Source: Owenia fusiformis
Lineage: Eukaryota > Annelida > Polychaeta > Sabellida > Oweniidae
Direction of reading: 5' to 3'
NCBI GenBank assembly: GCA_903813345.2
Contig: CAIIXF020000004.1
Location: 14,639,196 to 14,703,195 of the forward strand
DNA: 64,000 nt
Shown here: one piece after another, positions 11,164 to 22,789 of the stretch
How the letters are laid out: each line of letters opens with the position of its first letter
Numbering within the stretch: position 1 is the first letter of the stretch
The notes under the pieces: generated by a model
The model's input: the letters and a program-made list of their open reading frames with translations, nothing else
The model's database searches: none
What the model was told of the DNA's origin: nothing
Program-made: the position numbers and the translations under genes

Positions 11164-11354
11164 ATCAACAGAAATTTAAAATTCACCGTGCGGCTGCCGT
11201 GGGAAATGTGACTGCAAAGGTATGAGAGCGCAGAAATTCCACGGCGAGCGTAGAAATGTTACTGGCCGCAGAAATGATAGACCGCAAGGTCGCCGTAGGA
11301 AATGTGACTGGGGTGTAAATAATACGTTTTCATTTTATTTACATCGGGACAATT
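11164..11354 (+). repeat. 153-bp repeat core plus shared flank, copy 2
   Basis: This is the partner of 6311-6502. Here the core is bounded on both sides by GTGACTGGGGTGT (near 11149-11163 and 11304-11316), which hints at a tandem origin of the unit. Confidence 0.75.
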
Positions 11355-11684
11355 GGGGGAAGTGTATATTATATTCAAAAGCTTCCTAATATTATCCTAG
11401 CACGATCAATCAGATTTAATATAAAATATTATTTTGCATTATCGGTTTCGAGGATCTGTTTGAATTGACATTTTATAAATTGCTAAATTGTGTTATTTGA
11501 GAGGATATTATAGATATTTATGAGGCAATCTGATTACATATACTGATAAGGACTTAATGAAGTTTAATGCCTTCTCATGTGGTTCTACAAAGGCTGTTCA
11601 CAGATCATTAATTCTAATATCTATAAATTAATTACACGGGCATAACACATTGCTAAATTTTAAACAAATACCTAGTCTCATTTT

Positions 11685-11690
11685 TATATA
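11685..11690 (+). promoter_or_regulatory. TATA-like box of the fibrinogen-related gene
   Basis: TATATA in a TTTTTATATATTA context lies about 41 bp before the ATG at 11731. Start sites 25-30 bp downstream would give a very short 5' UTR. The region is AT-rich, so this is only suggestive. Confidence 0.3.
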
Positions 11691-11730
11691 TTATTTCACA
11701 ACTTATCATACAACGGTACGTACCTAAAAC

Positions 11731-14700
11731 ATGCAGCGTGGACTCATATACGGGTTGGCAATTCTTTTCCTATGCTGTTTCTCAGATTCTCGAGCTGAGA
11801 AGGTGGAAGAAGCAATACAACTCTTGATTGAAAAACTAAAAATGGATCTGAAAGAAGATTCCTCTAACATTTATAAAGACGAAATATCCAATCTAAGGGA
11901 TGATGTCTCTAATCTTCGAGGTGATGTGTCGAATCTACGAGATGATATGTCGAATCTACGAGATGATATGTCGAATCTTCGAGATGGTGGTCAATCGGAT
12001 GTCAGAGACAATGTTTTTGAAGTGATGAAGCAGTTGAAGGAACGCACATATTTCAACAACACTAAAAATGATACCGACCCTAAGGATGATTTTCCAGTTT
12101 TCTCAGACGGTGAGGCAAAGCTACTTATTTATCTTTGGTCACGTGATTTATATTGATGCTTAAAGGGACTTGGTAAAATTACTACGTTGACCAACAATTA
12201 AAGTCTTTACATTTTCGTATTAGAAGGGTTTATTCGTTTTGAAGGGGTGTACGTATTGAACATTTCGTGCAATACAAAATAATTCCCGGTTTTCCTAAAT
12301 GCTTGCTACTAGACTAATCTTGATTGACCAGTTGGTCTGTTGGCAGAATTGTTGACTCTGAAGCGGCAGGTCGCAGGTTCGATTCCTGAAGGAATCATTC
12401 TGTTTTTACTTTTTGGTTGTAGGCTCGCTTATTAGAATACTATTAGTGGATAATCCTAGTATGTTACAATAACATGATGATCTACAAAATTAGAAGGTTT
12501 CTTTCCAAAATATTATTCAAAATTTGAATTTTTTAGAAATGTGTCTGTTTGATGTTTTAAAGTCAATATTAACTAATAGAAGTCTACAATATTAGAAATT
12601 TTCAAAGTGGACTTTTTGATAAAGGGACACTTTAGTGAAGCCATATTTACTGTGGTTTATATTGGCAGCCAATGGGGATTTTCCAAAATTCAAACGCTAA
12701 TATCTTTAGAACTGGGCAAAAGAAAAAAACAATTCTTCTTATTTTGAAGATCATCTTGTTATTATAACATACTAGGAATATGGGCTTTATTACTCTAGAA
12801 CTGTTATGCAGGGGGTCTTTTAAAGATTGATAATTAGATATCAAAAATAAAATTCTCTATATTTCCCAGATAATGCCCCTTGGACTTTGTTTGGACCCCT
12901 GTTTGGACTTTTGGACCGGCCCTTAAGAGGGGGGTTCGAGTGTCTCATATTTAAGAACATTTGTTGAAATCAATAATGCTGTTGACACCTCACCAAAACT
13001 GAAAAGGTGTGTACAAACAGTGGGCGGATAGATACCAGGGTGTATTAATGTAGTATTATTAATGCAGAAGGATATTATTTTGAGTATCTTTGTTGAGTTT
13101 TATCTCAAATAGGATTGCGCAGTTGGATTTAGTTTTTCAGATTTTCAATATGAGTTATGACGTCAATATGGGCTCAAATCCTGGACCAAGTGCAACTACC
13201 ATGGGGTAGGAAACGTGTGATTACAGAAAGTTCTACCAATTAATCATTCTGAAAATTCCCTGCTGTATAGCCATATATGAATTATGTAAACTGTGTAAAA
13301 ATTTCAAGTGATTTCCTCTTCTTAAGAAAAAGATACAGCATTTTTATCAGAACTTCTGATGCATTGTACATTTACATGTACCCAGTAAGTCGTGCATGTA
13401 ATCATGTACGTATCTTGGTGTCTAATCATCCACGACATGTTGATATGTATATGTATTGGTCTGATGAATCATGGCGCAGTATACGTTTTCAATATTTATC
13501 CAAAATATATACTCAAAACTACATCAATACATGAAAATATACCTTATGAGTAACATCTTGAATACGTATTTGCATTATAAATTATGTAACTTAGCTTTAG
13601 ACTAATGCCTGGGTCACATTTGCTCCGATTCATCGGCCGGCGCCCGGCTGATTGAGTATTCTCGTCAAAACTGTATACAATTTTGAATAAAATATTCAAT
13701 CGGGCGGGCGCCGGCCGATGAATCGGAGTAAATGTGACCCAGGCATAAGCAAACATATAGATTATTGTTTAGCATGTGTTTCGACCGTCTTCTCACACCT
13801 ATCTGAGCCAAACTTTGGTTGAGCCTATTTGTAGTCCCCGAGTACGGACATCCGTGCACTTTATATAGATTCGCAAACACTTAACCTGTTTTCTAAGATT
13901 CAAAGATGAATAACATTTATACGAATTTATTTGTATTTCCAGGTTGTAATAAGTCAGTAACAATGCTTCTAACGATTCAGGATCAATTAAAGACCTTGCG
14001 ACAAAATTATTCGAAAGATGGTAGTTCTCGATCTGAAAGTCATCCAATTGATTTTGGAGGTAAGATTGTTAGGAAGAATTTATATTTCTTATCATACATT
14101 TACAGGATTCGTTGACATTCTTACGATTTGCCGTTTTGCTACATACGAAATTTGTCGGATGTCAAAATGGTTTCCTTTGACGCATCTTCATGTAATTAAT
14201 GAAGTTTGAAACAATGGGCCAATTTACAATTATTGATATTTCAAAAATACAAAATTCGAAAATTAAGATATTTATATTGCAATGATTTTTTCTTGAATTA
14301 CGAAGGAAACACATTGTATTTTATGAATTAGTGAGCGGCATAATTGGAACTACATTGGCATTTAGCAATTTTCAAAGAAACGAAATATTAACATATTTTC
14401 GTTGATTGTTCAATAAGTCTGGAAAGATTTTCAAATAAGATATTATTTATCACGCTTGTGAGTGTCAAACAAACAATAAACATGTTTCCTCTAATAGAAG
14501 TATTGAAGTGTAAAAAATGAATATGTATATCGAGTCAACGCTATCGTTTGAAATTATAAGCCTCAAATTATTTTGAACTCGTACATACGAAATTTGTCGG
14601 ACGTCAAAATGGTTTCCTGTGACGCATCTTCATGTAATTAATGAAGTTTGAAGCAAATATACGGGCCAATTTACAATTATTGATATTTCAAAAGTGATAA

Positions 14701-17700
14701 CTTAAGAAAAGGGCAAGATACGTTCATACAACTTCACATGTACAGACCTTCCTCGATCCCTGTCACTATAGGACAGCGTTTGTGGCTTTATTTAATACGA
14801 TTTTTCCAGAAAAGGGTGTCTAATAATCAAGAATCCTTTGATACATCTGTATTGGAGGATACACTTATATTAGACTTTATTGATTATTCTAAGAGTACAC
14901 CTTTTACTATGACCTGGTAAATTTTATAACACCATACATTATAAATAATGTTTTAAAGCAAAATATTTATTCATTTTCATTCCTTGATATAATGATTTAA
15001 TATTGATTAAATACATTCTTTTGAACTTTGATATTATATAGATTATTAAGTTTTTATATTTGATCAGTTTTAAATTAAAGGAATATTCCTTGCCAAACCA
15101 TCTCTCTCCTCATATGGTAGCTGTAACCATATATATGCTTGCTATGTTTAGCAAAACAAGCAAAAATGTTTTGATATGGTCAAATTTGATCACTTAGAAA
15201 TGTGATGCTAAATTCCAGTAAGCTGCCATCTTTTAAAATTTCACACAGGAAGTGATGTCATCGACTCTCAACTTTGCATATAGCATTAGGTGAGGAGCTA
15301 TTAAGAATTACAAAACCAGCTAAATATTCTTTTTCAACTTTGTATCTTATTTAATCCTTCTGAAAATCTCTTCTTTTATTCTAAGTTGACAAGCCCTGAA
15401 AATATTTTTGCACAGAAAGTAATGATCACTTGTCTAGAAGTGATTTTGTGCTACTTTCCTATACTATTATGGGCAAGGTTATAGAAGTTGAGAGTTGATG
15501 ACATCACTTCCTGCAAGAAATCTTAAAAGATGGCAGCTCACTGGAAATAAGCACTAGATTTTTAAATGATCAATATTGACCATATTAAAACATTTTCCCA
15601 TGTTTTGCTAAATATGGAAACTATATATATGATTATAGCTACCATATCAAGAGAGAAATGGTCTGGCAAGGAATATTCCTTTAAGAATGGACCGTGCTCA
15701 CTAATGTCCATCTGACAAACTCTGAAATATTACGCTACACCTCGTGTTTGTGGCCAATCGTATTTGTTACTTATTCGCCTATCAGCATTTTTTGAATAAA
15801 TATAAACAATGAATTAGGATTGTCAAAAGTTATTATACTCCCTATTTTTATGACAATATTGTAGATAACAGTAACACCAAGGAATCATCAAAATGGACCT
15901 TTTTGAAAAATGGACAGCTATTAGTCAGAGTGTCATAACATATCAAATGGACAAATTCGCCCTACTAGTTTTCTAGTAAAAACGTTTTTACAATTGCCAC
16001 CTACTTGTCAACGTGTCATAAAACAGTATTCGCAAGTCAAATATGAACAAAATCGCTGGACTGCTTTTCCAGTTACAGCAAAAATTGTATAATAGTGTGT
16101 AACGGCGGCCGTTCTTTAAAAATGTATTGAATATTTTACAATCAAAATTACTTGGGATGGTGCTGTCGTTACCTTTGTCTGCTAAAAAGCAAAGGCAAAC
16201 TACACTGTATCTTACTACAAATTATGTGTTGTATTAAATATGCAATCTCCTATATTAGGCAGCAAAAAAATAGAAAAATAGACCAAACTTATGTGTCCTA
16301 TTGCTCCTTTATTAGGAAATTGTAGCAAGATATTTGGGACAGATAGTTTAAAGGAAGATATTGAAATTGTGAAGGAACAAATGAGGAAACTAGTAGACAC
16401 TTGCAAGGCAGGACCAGATGAGAAAATAACTGAAGGTACCTATTTCTTGTTCTTTCCATCAATAGGTTTATCTCAATGAACGATTTCGTACAACTATCAA
16501 TATACTCACTGGGGATCAACTGAAAACGAAGAACAGGGAGGATTTCTGCAACACCGCCTAGTCTGTGATTTTTCGAGGTAACAGTACTTGGCCTGCAGAT
16601 TTCTGCTTCCTGACGCTTGCTTACATTAAAAGAATTCTACATAAGTGCCATCAACATCAACAACATCACTGTTCCCCAACTGGATGACTCTAACTGCAGT
16701 TAGCTTCATTCAAGATGGTGGACAAAATTCGTTCGTTTTCGATAAATCTCCAATTACAGCCAAACCAAGCTGAATCTTGATCCCAAAAGTTTCGCCATGC
16801 AAACTAATAAAGATATAATTGTAAACAACCACAAATAAAGGCTCAAGCACCCGTAATATTAGAGAAATTGAAAGAAAACAGCTTCACTTAGAATGACTCT
16901 AACTGAAGTTAGTGATGACGTAGGAATGAAGGTAACTGAAACGGGTAATGAAGCTAACTCAATGGGATGAATATATGGACGGCCCTGTCAGTTGTTATAA
17001 GATATCTAAATGTTATTGACTGTTGTTATTGGTTGTAGCCATTTGTATTTTGACATGGAGTGATTTTCGATTCAATCCCATGGCCGGTGATAGTAGAAAT
17101 TGGACGGAGGGGGAGCAGACAAATTCTGGTAGAAATTTCAACAAATCTGGAAAATTTACTTTTTCAAGACAAAATTTAGTTTACGATTGAATGGCCAAAT
17201 GAATAGGCTTACGGTATGGTAAAATATTGTAAGTATTCTAGGATTAAAGTATATGATGTAAAAGGCGAAATGCCGCAAACGTCCGAAAGTCAATGTTTTG
17301 CTAGTCAAGCAAGAATGGTCTACACGACCTGTAATTAAAAAACTTGTAAGTGACATTATCGTCACAAAATTAATGTCATTGCTGAGTAATTAAGTTCCCA
17401 TACGTAATATGAAAAATAATTGAAGGGCGGAGGGGGGGGGCAATATTTCTATTATTCTTCTATTACTATTTTTATTTCTATTTAATTACAACTTCACGAA
17501 AATTCTTGTATTTCAAAAATGAACTCATAAAACGTACAATGTAATATGAAGCTGGATTTTACAGCTCTGAAGAATGAAAAATGGGGAATTTTAAGTTATA
17601 GGACTTCAAGTCTAGAAACATCTCTTATCATGTCTGATATACATAAATGCTCCCCGATGCTCAATAAATAAATGACTTATCCATCATAGATAATCGTCAC

Positions 17701-20700
17701 ATTTTTTCAAGTAGACTAAATGAAGTGGGAAAACCGACTGCGTTCGTATCGACTGTACGACAATATATACAGGATCATGTTCCCCCTGGGACTATTAGAC
17801 ATTAGTCAGTTACTGAACATGTCCCTCCATTAATTCACCCGTCCCCTTCTTGGCGGTACCAGGCTAGGCGTATACATGTACTGATAACATGCATACCAGC
17901 ATACAAATAATTCAACAAAAGGGGTAGGCTGCATGATACTTCAAGACTTGAGTGACTTCGTTAAGATAAAGTAGCAAATGTAGGCTAATGACGTACTCTT
18001 TATCGTTATTTACGGTAGTCTAGTGTAAAACCAAACTTTCCATTAATTGAACAAATATTGTGCTTTTGTGTTATTCTATCAACAAGCTAAATGATTTTAA
18101 TTTCTTGTCTCGGGCAATAATAACACATGTATTGAGCTGGAATTGATAAGTAATATACATTGACCAAAAAGGTTTTTACAACATTATATTCTGCATGACA
18201 ATACTCGTATGCGAAATCATGGGCTTTCAATAGACAAACTTTGACCGATGGTAACCAGGTAACATAATGTAAAACCTAGTTCCTCATTGAAATATCCATG
18301 GTGTATGGCTTATAGAAGAAAATCAAAACGAACCTGCCATTTCAGTTTAGTTCAGTTTACCGTCACTACTCATACTAATACCAACTGTAGTCTATGGCGG
18401 ATCCGGGGGGGGGGGCCCATGGGGCCCGCCCCTCCCCCTAAGGTTGGCCCAGAAAAAAAGTTGGGCCCAAAAAAAAGCCAAAGGCCCCAAAAAGTGGGCC
18501 TTTTGGTCATTATTAAGGCCTTATTTTTAAATTTTAGGCCAAATTTTTAAGAAAATGGGCCTCAAATTTTCAAAATTTTTTGTGTGATCCATTGCCAGTG
18601 TGATCTGTAGTATTCTTAACTACTGTACTATCCCTTGGAATGCACAGCCTGTGGGGGAACGAGTGCGGTTAATGTTTTCTTTAACCCTGACATGTACGCA
18701 CCAACTACTTAATATTTACACAGAACAATTAACCACCAGTATCATGGGAAGGCATCATCTGTGGTCACGTGGTTACATAACAAGACAAAGCCCAGTGCGT
18801 ATGACAAAACACAGTCTCTCACAAATAATCTAATTAATTAAGGAAATGTGTTCGAAGTTTAAAAAAGGGAGAATAAGAAGGTGAATTCTGTCATAGGCAA
18901 TAATTTAGTAAACCGTATACACTTATATTATTTTGATAATGCACTGAACAAATAAAAATGAACATTGCCTTTAACTGCATGTCTTCAATATTCAGGTTGT
19001 TACATCATTGTATACAATATTGTTGCTTCACGATAAAAGAAACCCTTTTTATCCATCATTCGCTTACAATTTAGAATGATAATATTCTCTGGTGCTATTC
19101 GAATCGGGGGGGGGGGGTGCTTTTTGATAGTTTTGTTTAGAAAATCGTGCGAAAAGTGCTCAGAGTGGTGAAAACCTGCGGGAATTTGAAATAATTTCTG
19201 GCCAGGAAGGGGGAAACTACCGAACCTCCAGCTTCCCCTGGTTACGGAACTGCTTATTGGTAATTTGTATTGCCCATTATAAATCTCCATTCAGTTAGAG
19301 TCATCAATGGTGAAATCTGTGTTGGAGTTAGCTTCTTATCAACCTCAGTTAGAGTCATTCTAAGTGAAGCCGTTTTCTTTCAATTTCTCTAATATCGCGG
19401 GTGCTTGAGCCTTTATTTGTGGTTGTTTACAATTATATCTTTATTAGTTTGCATGGCGAAACTTTTGGGATCAAGATTCAACTTGGTTTGGCTGTAATTG
19501 GAGATTTATCGAAAACGAACGAATTTTGTCCACCATCTTGAATGAAGCTAACTGCAGTTAGAGTCATCCAGTTGTGGAACAGTGAACATGTGCGGTGCTT
19601 TTCATTTCTAGTATAAGATCGTTTAAAGGGGCAACAAGGCCTTATAGAGAGAAAATTCGAAAAAATTAACTTTCTGAGCTATCAGAGCAACATTTGTCTT
19701 AACATCTTCTTTGAAATCTGTTTTTTCATAAAATGTATGAATAAACTATCAATTTCAGCATAAAGAAGTGCGAATTCAGTTCAAAGCTTCTGTAAAGGGA
19801 GTCCCACCAGATTTTTAAGATCCACCGCGTTTCAAGAGGAATATCAGCTGTTCATCCAGGGGGTTTCTTTGTAGATAATAAAAATATATATGCTAGTCTT
19901 GATGATTTTGACACCGGTCCACGATCATAGAATGGCCCATCTGCAATAATTGTTGCACCTTTAAATGTATCGAAAAGGGTAGGCGCCCAGAGGTAGGGTA
20001 ATTTTAAACTATTTTCCAGAACCATGTAACAATGCCACTTTGCCTAAATCAGAAGACTGCATTGGAAAATCTGATGATGTTCATATCATTATCACCAAAA
20101 GCGGAAACCCATTCCTTGCAAGATGCGAAGCTGGGTGGCTTATCATTGCACATCGTTACAATGGAAGTGTAGATTTCAATCTAGATTGGGACGACTACAA
20201 ACATGGCTTTGGCAACATCCGAAAAGAACACTTAATTGGAATGGAAAACATTTTCTCTGTGCTGCAAAACAAGAAATACAAAGCCAGGTTTGACCTCATC
20301 TCATGGGAGGATGAGAAAAGATACGCAGAATATCAGACCTTTGACATTAATGATGAGCAAGACAAATACAGATTGAACATCGGTGGCTACAGCGGTACAG
20401 CAGGTGATTCTATGAAATCTTCAAACCATATGCGATTTACCACCGGAGATTCTGACAATGACAATAATAATAGTGGTAACTGTGCCTTGTCTTACGGTGG
20501 ACCTTTTTGGTATGACAATTGTAACGGTGTTCAGGGGTCTATCTTTGGCGTGTACTCGAGAAGTCCAAGATGTTCGAAGCCATGGGGTTGTTTAACTTGG
20601 GATGCTTGGCCTGAAAAACGTCCTGGAGTTGATCACAATTACCTTTACTCTTTCAAAGAGGTTATGATCAAAATTCGACCTATTGAAATAGAACCTTTAA

Positions 20701-20705
20701 AATGA
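11731..20705 (+). CDS. Secreted fibrinogen-related protein (coiled coil + fibrinogen C-terminal domain), 4 exons
   Basis: Exons 11731-12109, 13943-14059, 16316-16435 and 20020-20705 join in frame (379+117+120+686 nt, 433 aa plus stop). All three introns are phase 1 with GT/AG borders. Residues 1-22 are a signal peptide (MQRGLIYGLAILFLCCFSDS). Residues 52-85 are five near-perfect heptads (SNLRDDV/M) of a coiled coil, and NNT and NDT sequons follow. Exons 2 and 3 are alike: each starts G-x-C and adds about 39 residues of amphipathic helix. The last exon is a fibrinogen domain. Such proteins (ficolin, angiopoietin and tenascin kin) are extracellular multimers that bind sugars or acetylated ligands; an immune lectin role is inference. 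The signal peptide and ATG context decide the start. Introns carry a SINE, two MITEs and element 3. Confidence 0.9.
12326..12397 (+). repeat. tRNA-derived SINE or tRNA pseudogene
   Basis: It has an A-box-like TGGTCTGTTGG (12333-12343) and a perfect B box GGTTCGATTCC (12376-12386) at tRNA-like spacing. The acceptor stem does not pair, so it is not a working tRNA. It lies in intron 1 of the fibrinogen-related gene. Confidence 0.55.
13606..13745. mobile_element. 140-bp palindromic MITE, copy 1
   Basis: Terminal inverted repeats of about 45 bp begin TGCCTGGGTCACATTTGCTC and end in a GGCCGGCGCCCG core. TAA flanks both ends (13603-13605, 13746-13748). The TWA duplication fits PIF/Harbinger-like elements. 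A second copy is at 61623-61762. Confidence 0.8.
13943..14059 (+). CDS. Exon 2 of the fibrinogen-related gene (coiled-coil linker)
   Basis: Acceptor TATTTCCAG and donor GAG/GTAAGA bound 117 nt (39 codons), phase 1 at both ends. It encodes GCNKSVTMLLTIQDQLKTLR and a Ser-rich tail ending HPIDFG. The same G-x-C start and length as exon 3 suggest exon duplication. Skipping it would keep the frame. Confidence 0.8.
14141..14247 (+). repeat. Direct repeat pair in intron 2, copy 1
   Basis: ACATACGAAATTTGTCGGAT and the following ~100 bp recur at 14583-14693 with about 10 differences, 440 bp downstream in the same orientation. This is a local duplication of unknown origin. Confidence 0.7.
14583..14693 (+). 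repeat. Direct repeat pair in intron 2, copy 2
   Basis: Partner of 14141-14247; it contains the same CATCTTCATGTAATTAATGA word and ends GATATTTCAAAA. Confidence 0.7.
15079..15680. mobile_element. 602-bp MITE with TTAA target site
   Basis: Terminal inverted repeats of about 200 bp or more begin AGGAATATTCCTTGCCA. TTAA lies directly outside both ends (15075-15078, 15681-15684). The TTAA duplication fits piggyBac or Kolobok-type elements. It lies in intron 2 of the fibrinogen-related gene. Confidence 0.85.
16316..16435 (+). CDS. Exon 3 of the fibrinogen-related gene (coiled-coil linker)
   Basis: Acceptor TTTATTAG and donor AAG/GTACCT bound 120 nt (40 codons), phase 1 at both ends. It encodes GNCSKIFGTDSLKEDIEIVK, then a helix ending in a cysteine (VDTCKAGPDEKITE). 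Its cysteines may link subunits. It lies just upstream of transposon element 3. Confidence 0.8.
16667..19584. mobile_element. Transib/RAG-type DNA transposon, non-autonomous (element 3)
   Basis: The ends CACTGTTCCCCAACTGG and (reverse complement) CACTGTTCCACAACTGG start terminal inverted repeats of about 255 bp. The two arms are close to identical over ATGACTCTAACTGCAGTTAG and beyond. The target duplication AACAT is exact (16662-16666, 19585-19589). The word CTAACTGCAGTTAG is palindromic and a variant recurs at the inner end of each arm. The interior holds poly-G/poly-C tracts (18404-18440, 19106-19118) but no protein I recognise. It is inserted in intron 3 of the fibrinogen-related gene. Confidence 0.72.
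20020..20705 (+). CDS. Exon 4: fibrinogen C-terminal domain
   Basis: Acceptor ATTTTCCAG precedes 686 nt ending in TGA at 20703-20705. Family motifs appear in order: EDC, ARCEAGWLIIAHRYNGSVDF (the GGWTVIQRR-DGSVDF core), DWDDYKHGFGN, YRLNIGGYSGTAGDSM, the calcium-loop-like TTGDSDND, NCALSYGGPFWYDNC, WDAW and the end YSFKEVMIKIRP. The N-terminal part is shorter than usual between EDC and the core, with no obvious G-x-Y-x-I strand. The two C-terminal cysteines of NCA..WYDNC match the conserved disulphide. Two extra cysteines (RCSKPWGC) lie beyond it. Confidence 0.93.
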
Positions 20706-20834
20706 CATTTTGACATGATCTTATTTAAAATATTGATTTAGGAATGGTAGATAAAACTTAAATACTCTAATTGGCAAGAACATTTTAGGACATTCTGACT
20801 TTACTTGTCTGATTTCAGAATTTTGTAATGATGA

Positions 20835-20840
20835 AATAAA
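20835..20840 (+). terminator. Polyadenylation signal of the fibrinogen-related gene
   Basis: AATAAA lies 130 bp after the stop codon, within GAAATAAAATAAAT; a second overlapping copy follows at 20840-20845. Confidence 0.6.
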
Positions 20841-21143
20841 ATAAATTGAATGGATAAATCATGTTACATAATGTTTATTTATTACAAAATCTTTATTTGA
20901 AACAACAAAACGAGTCTGATGTACAATTGTTTTCACATATTATTGGGTTGCGACTTCAAAGAGAATATATTAACATATACGCCCACCCCTACCCCCATGT
21001 TGCTATAGCAACCAGATTAAGACTTAATATTAATGTTTGATTCTGAAACTTCAGGATATAATAGATAAAACTTCAATTATTATATACACAAAATTTCAGC
21101 TGAATTGAAGAATATTAAAGAAAGTTAGAGCATATAGTGCATT

Positions 21144-21164
21144 ACTTCTGGGACAACCCTCGTA
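21144..21164 (-). mobile_element. Orphan mariner-type terminal repeat
   Basis: ACTTCTGGGACAACCCTCGTA is nearly the right end of the mariner-like element at 60653-60831 (ACTTATGGGACAACCCTCG). No matching left end was seen within the preceding few hundred bases. Confidence 0.5.
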
Positions 21165-21692
21165 GCCATTGAATTAAACTACATATTACTGTTTTTCCTC
21201 ATGAATACTTAGAGTGAAGTAAGAAACAATTGACAAAAAAAGTTTTTCGATTGAAAATTATAACTCTTTTCCCTTTAGAAAAGGTTATTGTTTCAACTTT
21301 GATGCAAATCTCCGAATAGAGAATCCCATCTTTACAAATGTGTATTGGAAATTTTGGACAAGAGTGCCATTCTTTTGACCCCAGTTTGCTCTATGTTACA
21401 AACAAATTCCTTTCAACCATTATGTAATATTTCAATAATAACTTGATTTATTAAGCTTTATCTGTATTTAAAATAATATAATACTCAAGGGGCGAGGAGG
21501 AAAATTCTCAATAAATGGTGTATAGTTGGTTTGGCAGCATTTTCAGTTAGGGGAGAGTCTTGGATGAAACTTCCACCTAGGTGATAGCTTCATAGAGTGG
21601 TAAGAAGTTCTTTTTTTGAGGAGTTAGCCCCCGTCCCCCAAAAACACCCCACCCGGGGAAAAAAATTGTTCACAGTTAATAACCTTACCCTA

Positions 21693-22491
21693 CTATCACA
21701 CCAAACTAGTTCTCACTACGTTCTCGAAAACGGGCTTCAACTGTGTACGAACGGACTGGACCTACTAAGAACCGTTTGGGATCTATTTACAAACGTCATC
21801 AAACGTCCTCGAACGGGTAGGCTCTCTGGAACTTAGACAATGCTCAAAATGTTCTCGTGGTCGTGCACGTTTTACAATTAGAACGAGTGACAACGTACTA
21901 ACGACGAGCTGGACGTACTACGAACGGAACCGTCGTACTTCAATCCTACTAGGGATGTTTTAACAACGAGTTGAACTGTCTGAGGACGTGTTGAGAACGA
22001 GGTAGAACTAATTGCAAACGGGTTTAAACTGATTAAGAACGTATTTAACACTGCTTATGAACGAGTTAGCAAAAATATAGCTATCACACCAAACAAGTTG
22101 CCACTGCGTTCTTCAAAACTGGTTTTAAACTGTGTGCGAACGGGATGAACGTAGCTGCAACTTTCTAAGGTCTATTTACGAACTTTATGAACGTTCTCAG
22201 ACGGGAATGTGATTTTAGAATTTTGAATCGATTCAAAATTCGATGGCGACCATACCGTTCTGTAATCAGGTCATGTTGACCTTCTAGACTGAGGGACGCG
22301 TTCTACTACGTTGCACACCGACGTGGTGCGACCTGAACGAACTGCGAACGAGATTGACGTATTGAAGACTGTTTAAGAACGAAGAAGCTAATTATTTCAG
22401 ACATATTTCCCGACCACAGCCAGATTGAGCCCGTTTTACGACGTTTTCGTAGGACTGGCAAGAACGGGTAAGAACTAGTTTGGTGTGATAG
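21693..22491. mobile_element. MITE rich in GAACG words, with internal copy of its own end
   Basis: The outer ends are inverted: CTATCACACCAAACTAGTTC and GAACTAGTTTGGTGTGATAG. A third copy of the left end (CTATCACACCAAACAAGTTG) lies inside at about 22080, followed by sequence resembling that after the first, so the left half is duplicated. Many GAACG/CGTTC words occur throughout. No clear target duplication. Confidence 0.65.
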
Positions 22492-22789
22492 GGGGTTAGA
22501 TATTTTGATGTTTGTAAGTGACATACATAGATATTATATATATGAATCATTTGCAGTATAATTGATGCTGATTGTTCTTAAGAAAATTGAATATTAGTAC
22601 AAAGTGTGTACCCCAGGGGGCAAATTCGTGACTCATTTTCTTACTATTTTGATCCTAACTTTTCAATTAGACACTGTAAGAAGTTGAAAAAATTCATGGG
22701 AAGTGCCCAATAGCAGGGTAAGTAAACCTGAAAGATGCAAAGCCATTGAAAAGGTAGGAGCTGAGAAAAAATTGTTGATTTTTCGAAAA

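Noticed and set aside
12326-12397. Functional tRNA gene
   Set aside because: A and B boxes are present, but the acceptor stem does not pair and the anticodon arm is poor; SINE or pseudogene.
18287-19290. Open frames around poly-G/poly-C tracts inside element 3
   Set aside because: Low complexity; no conserved residues of any transposase.
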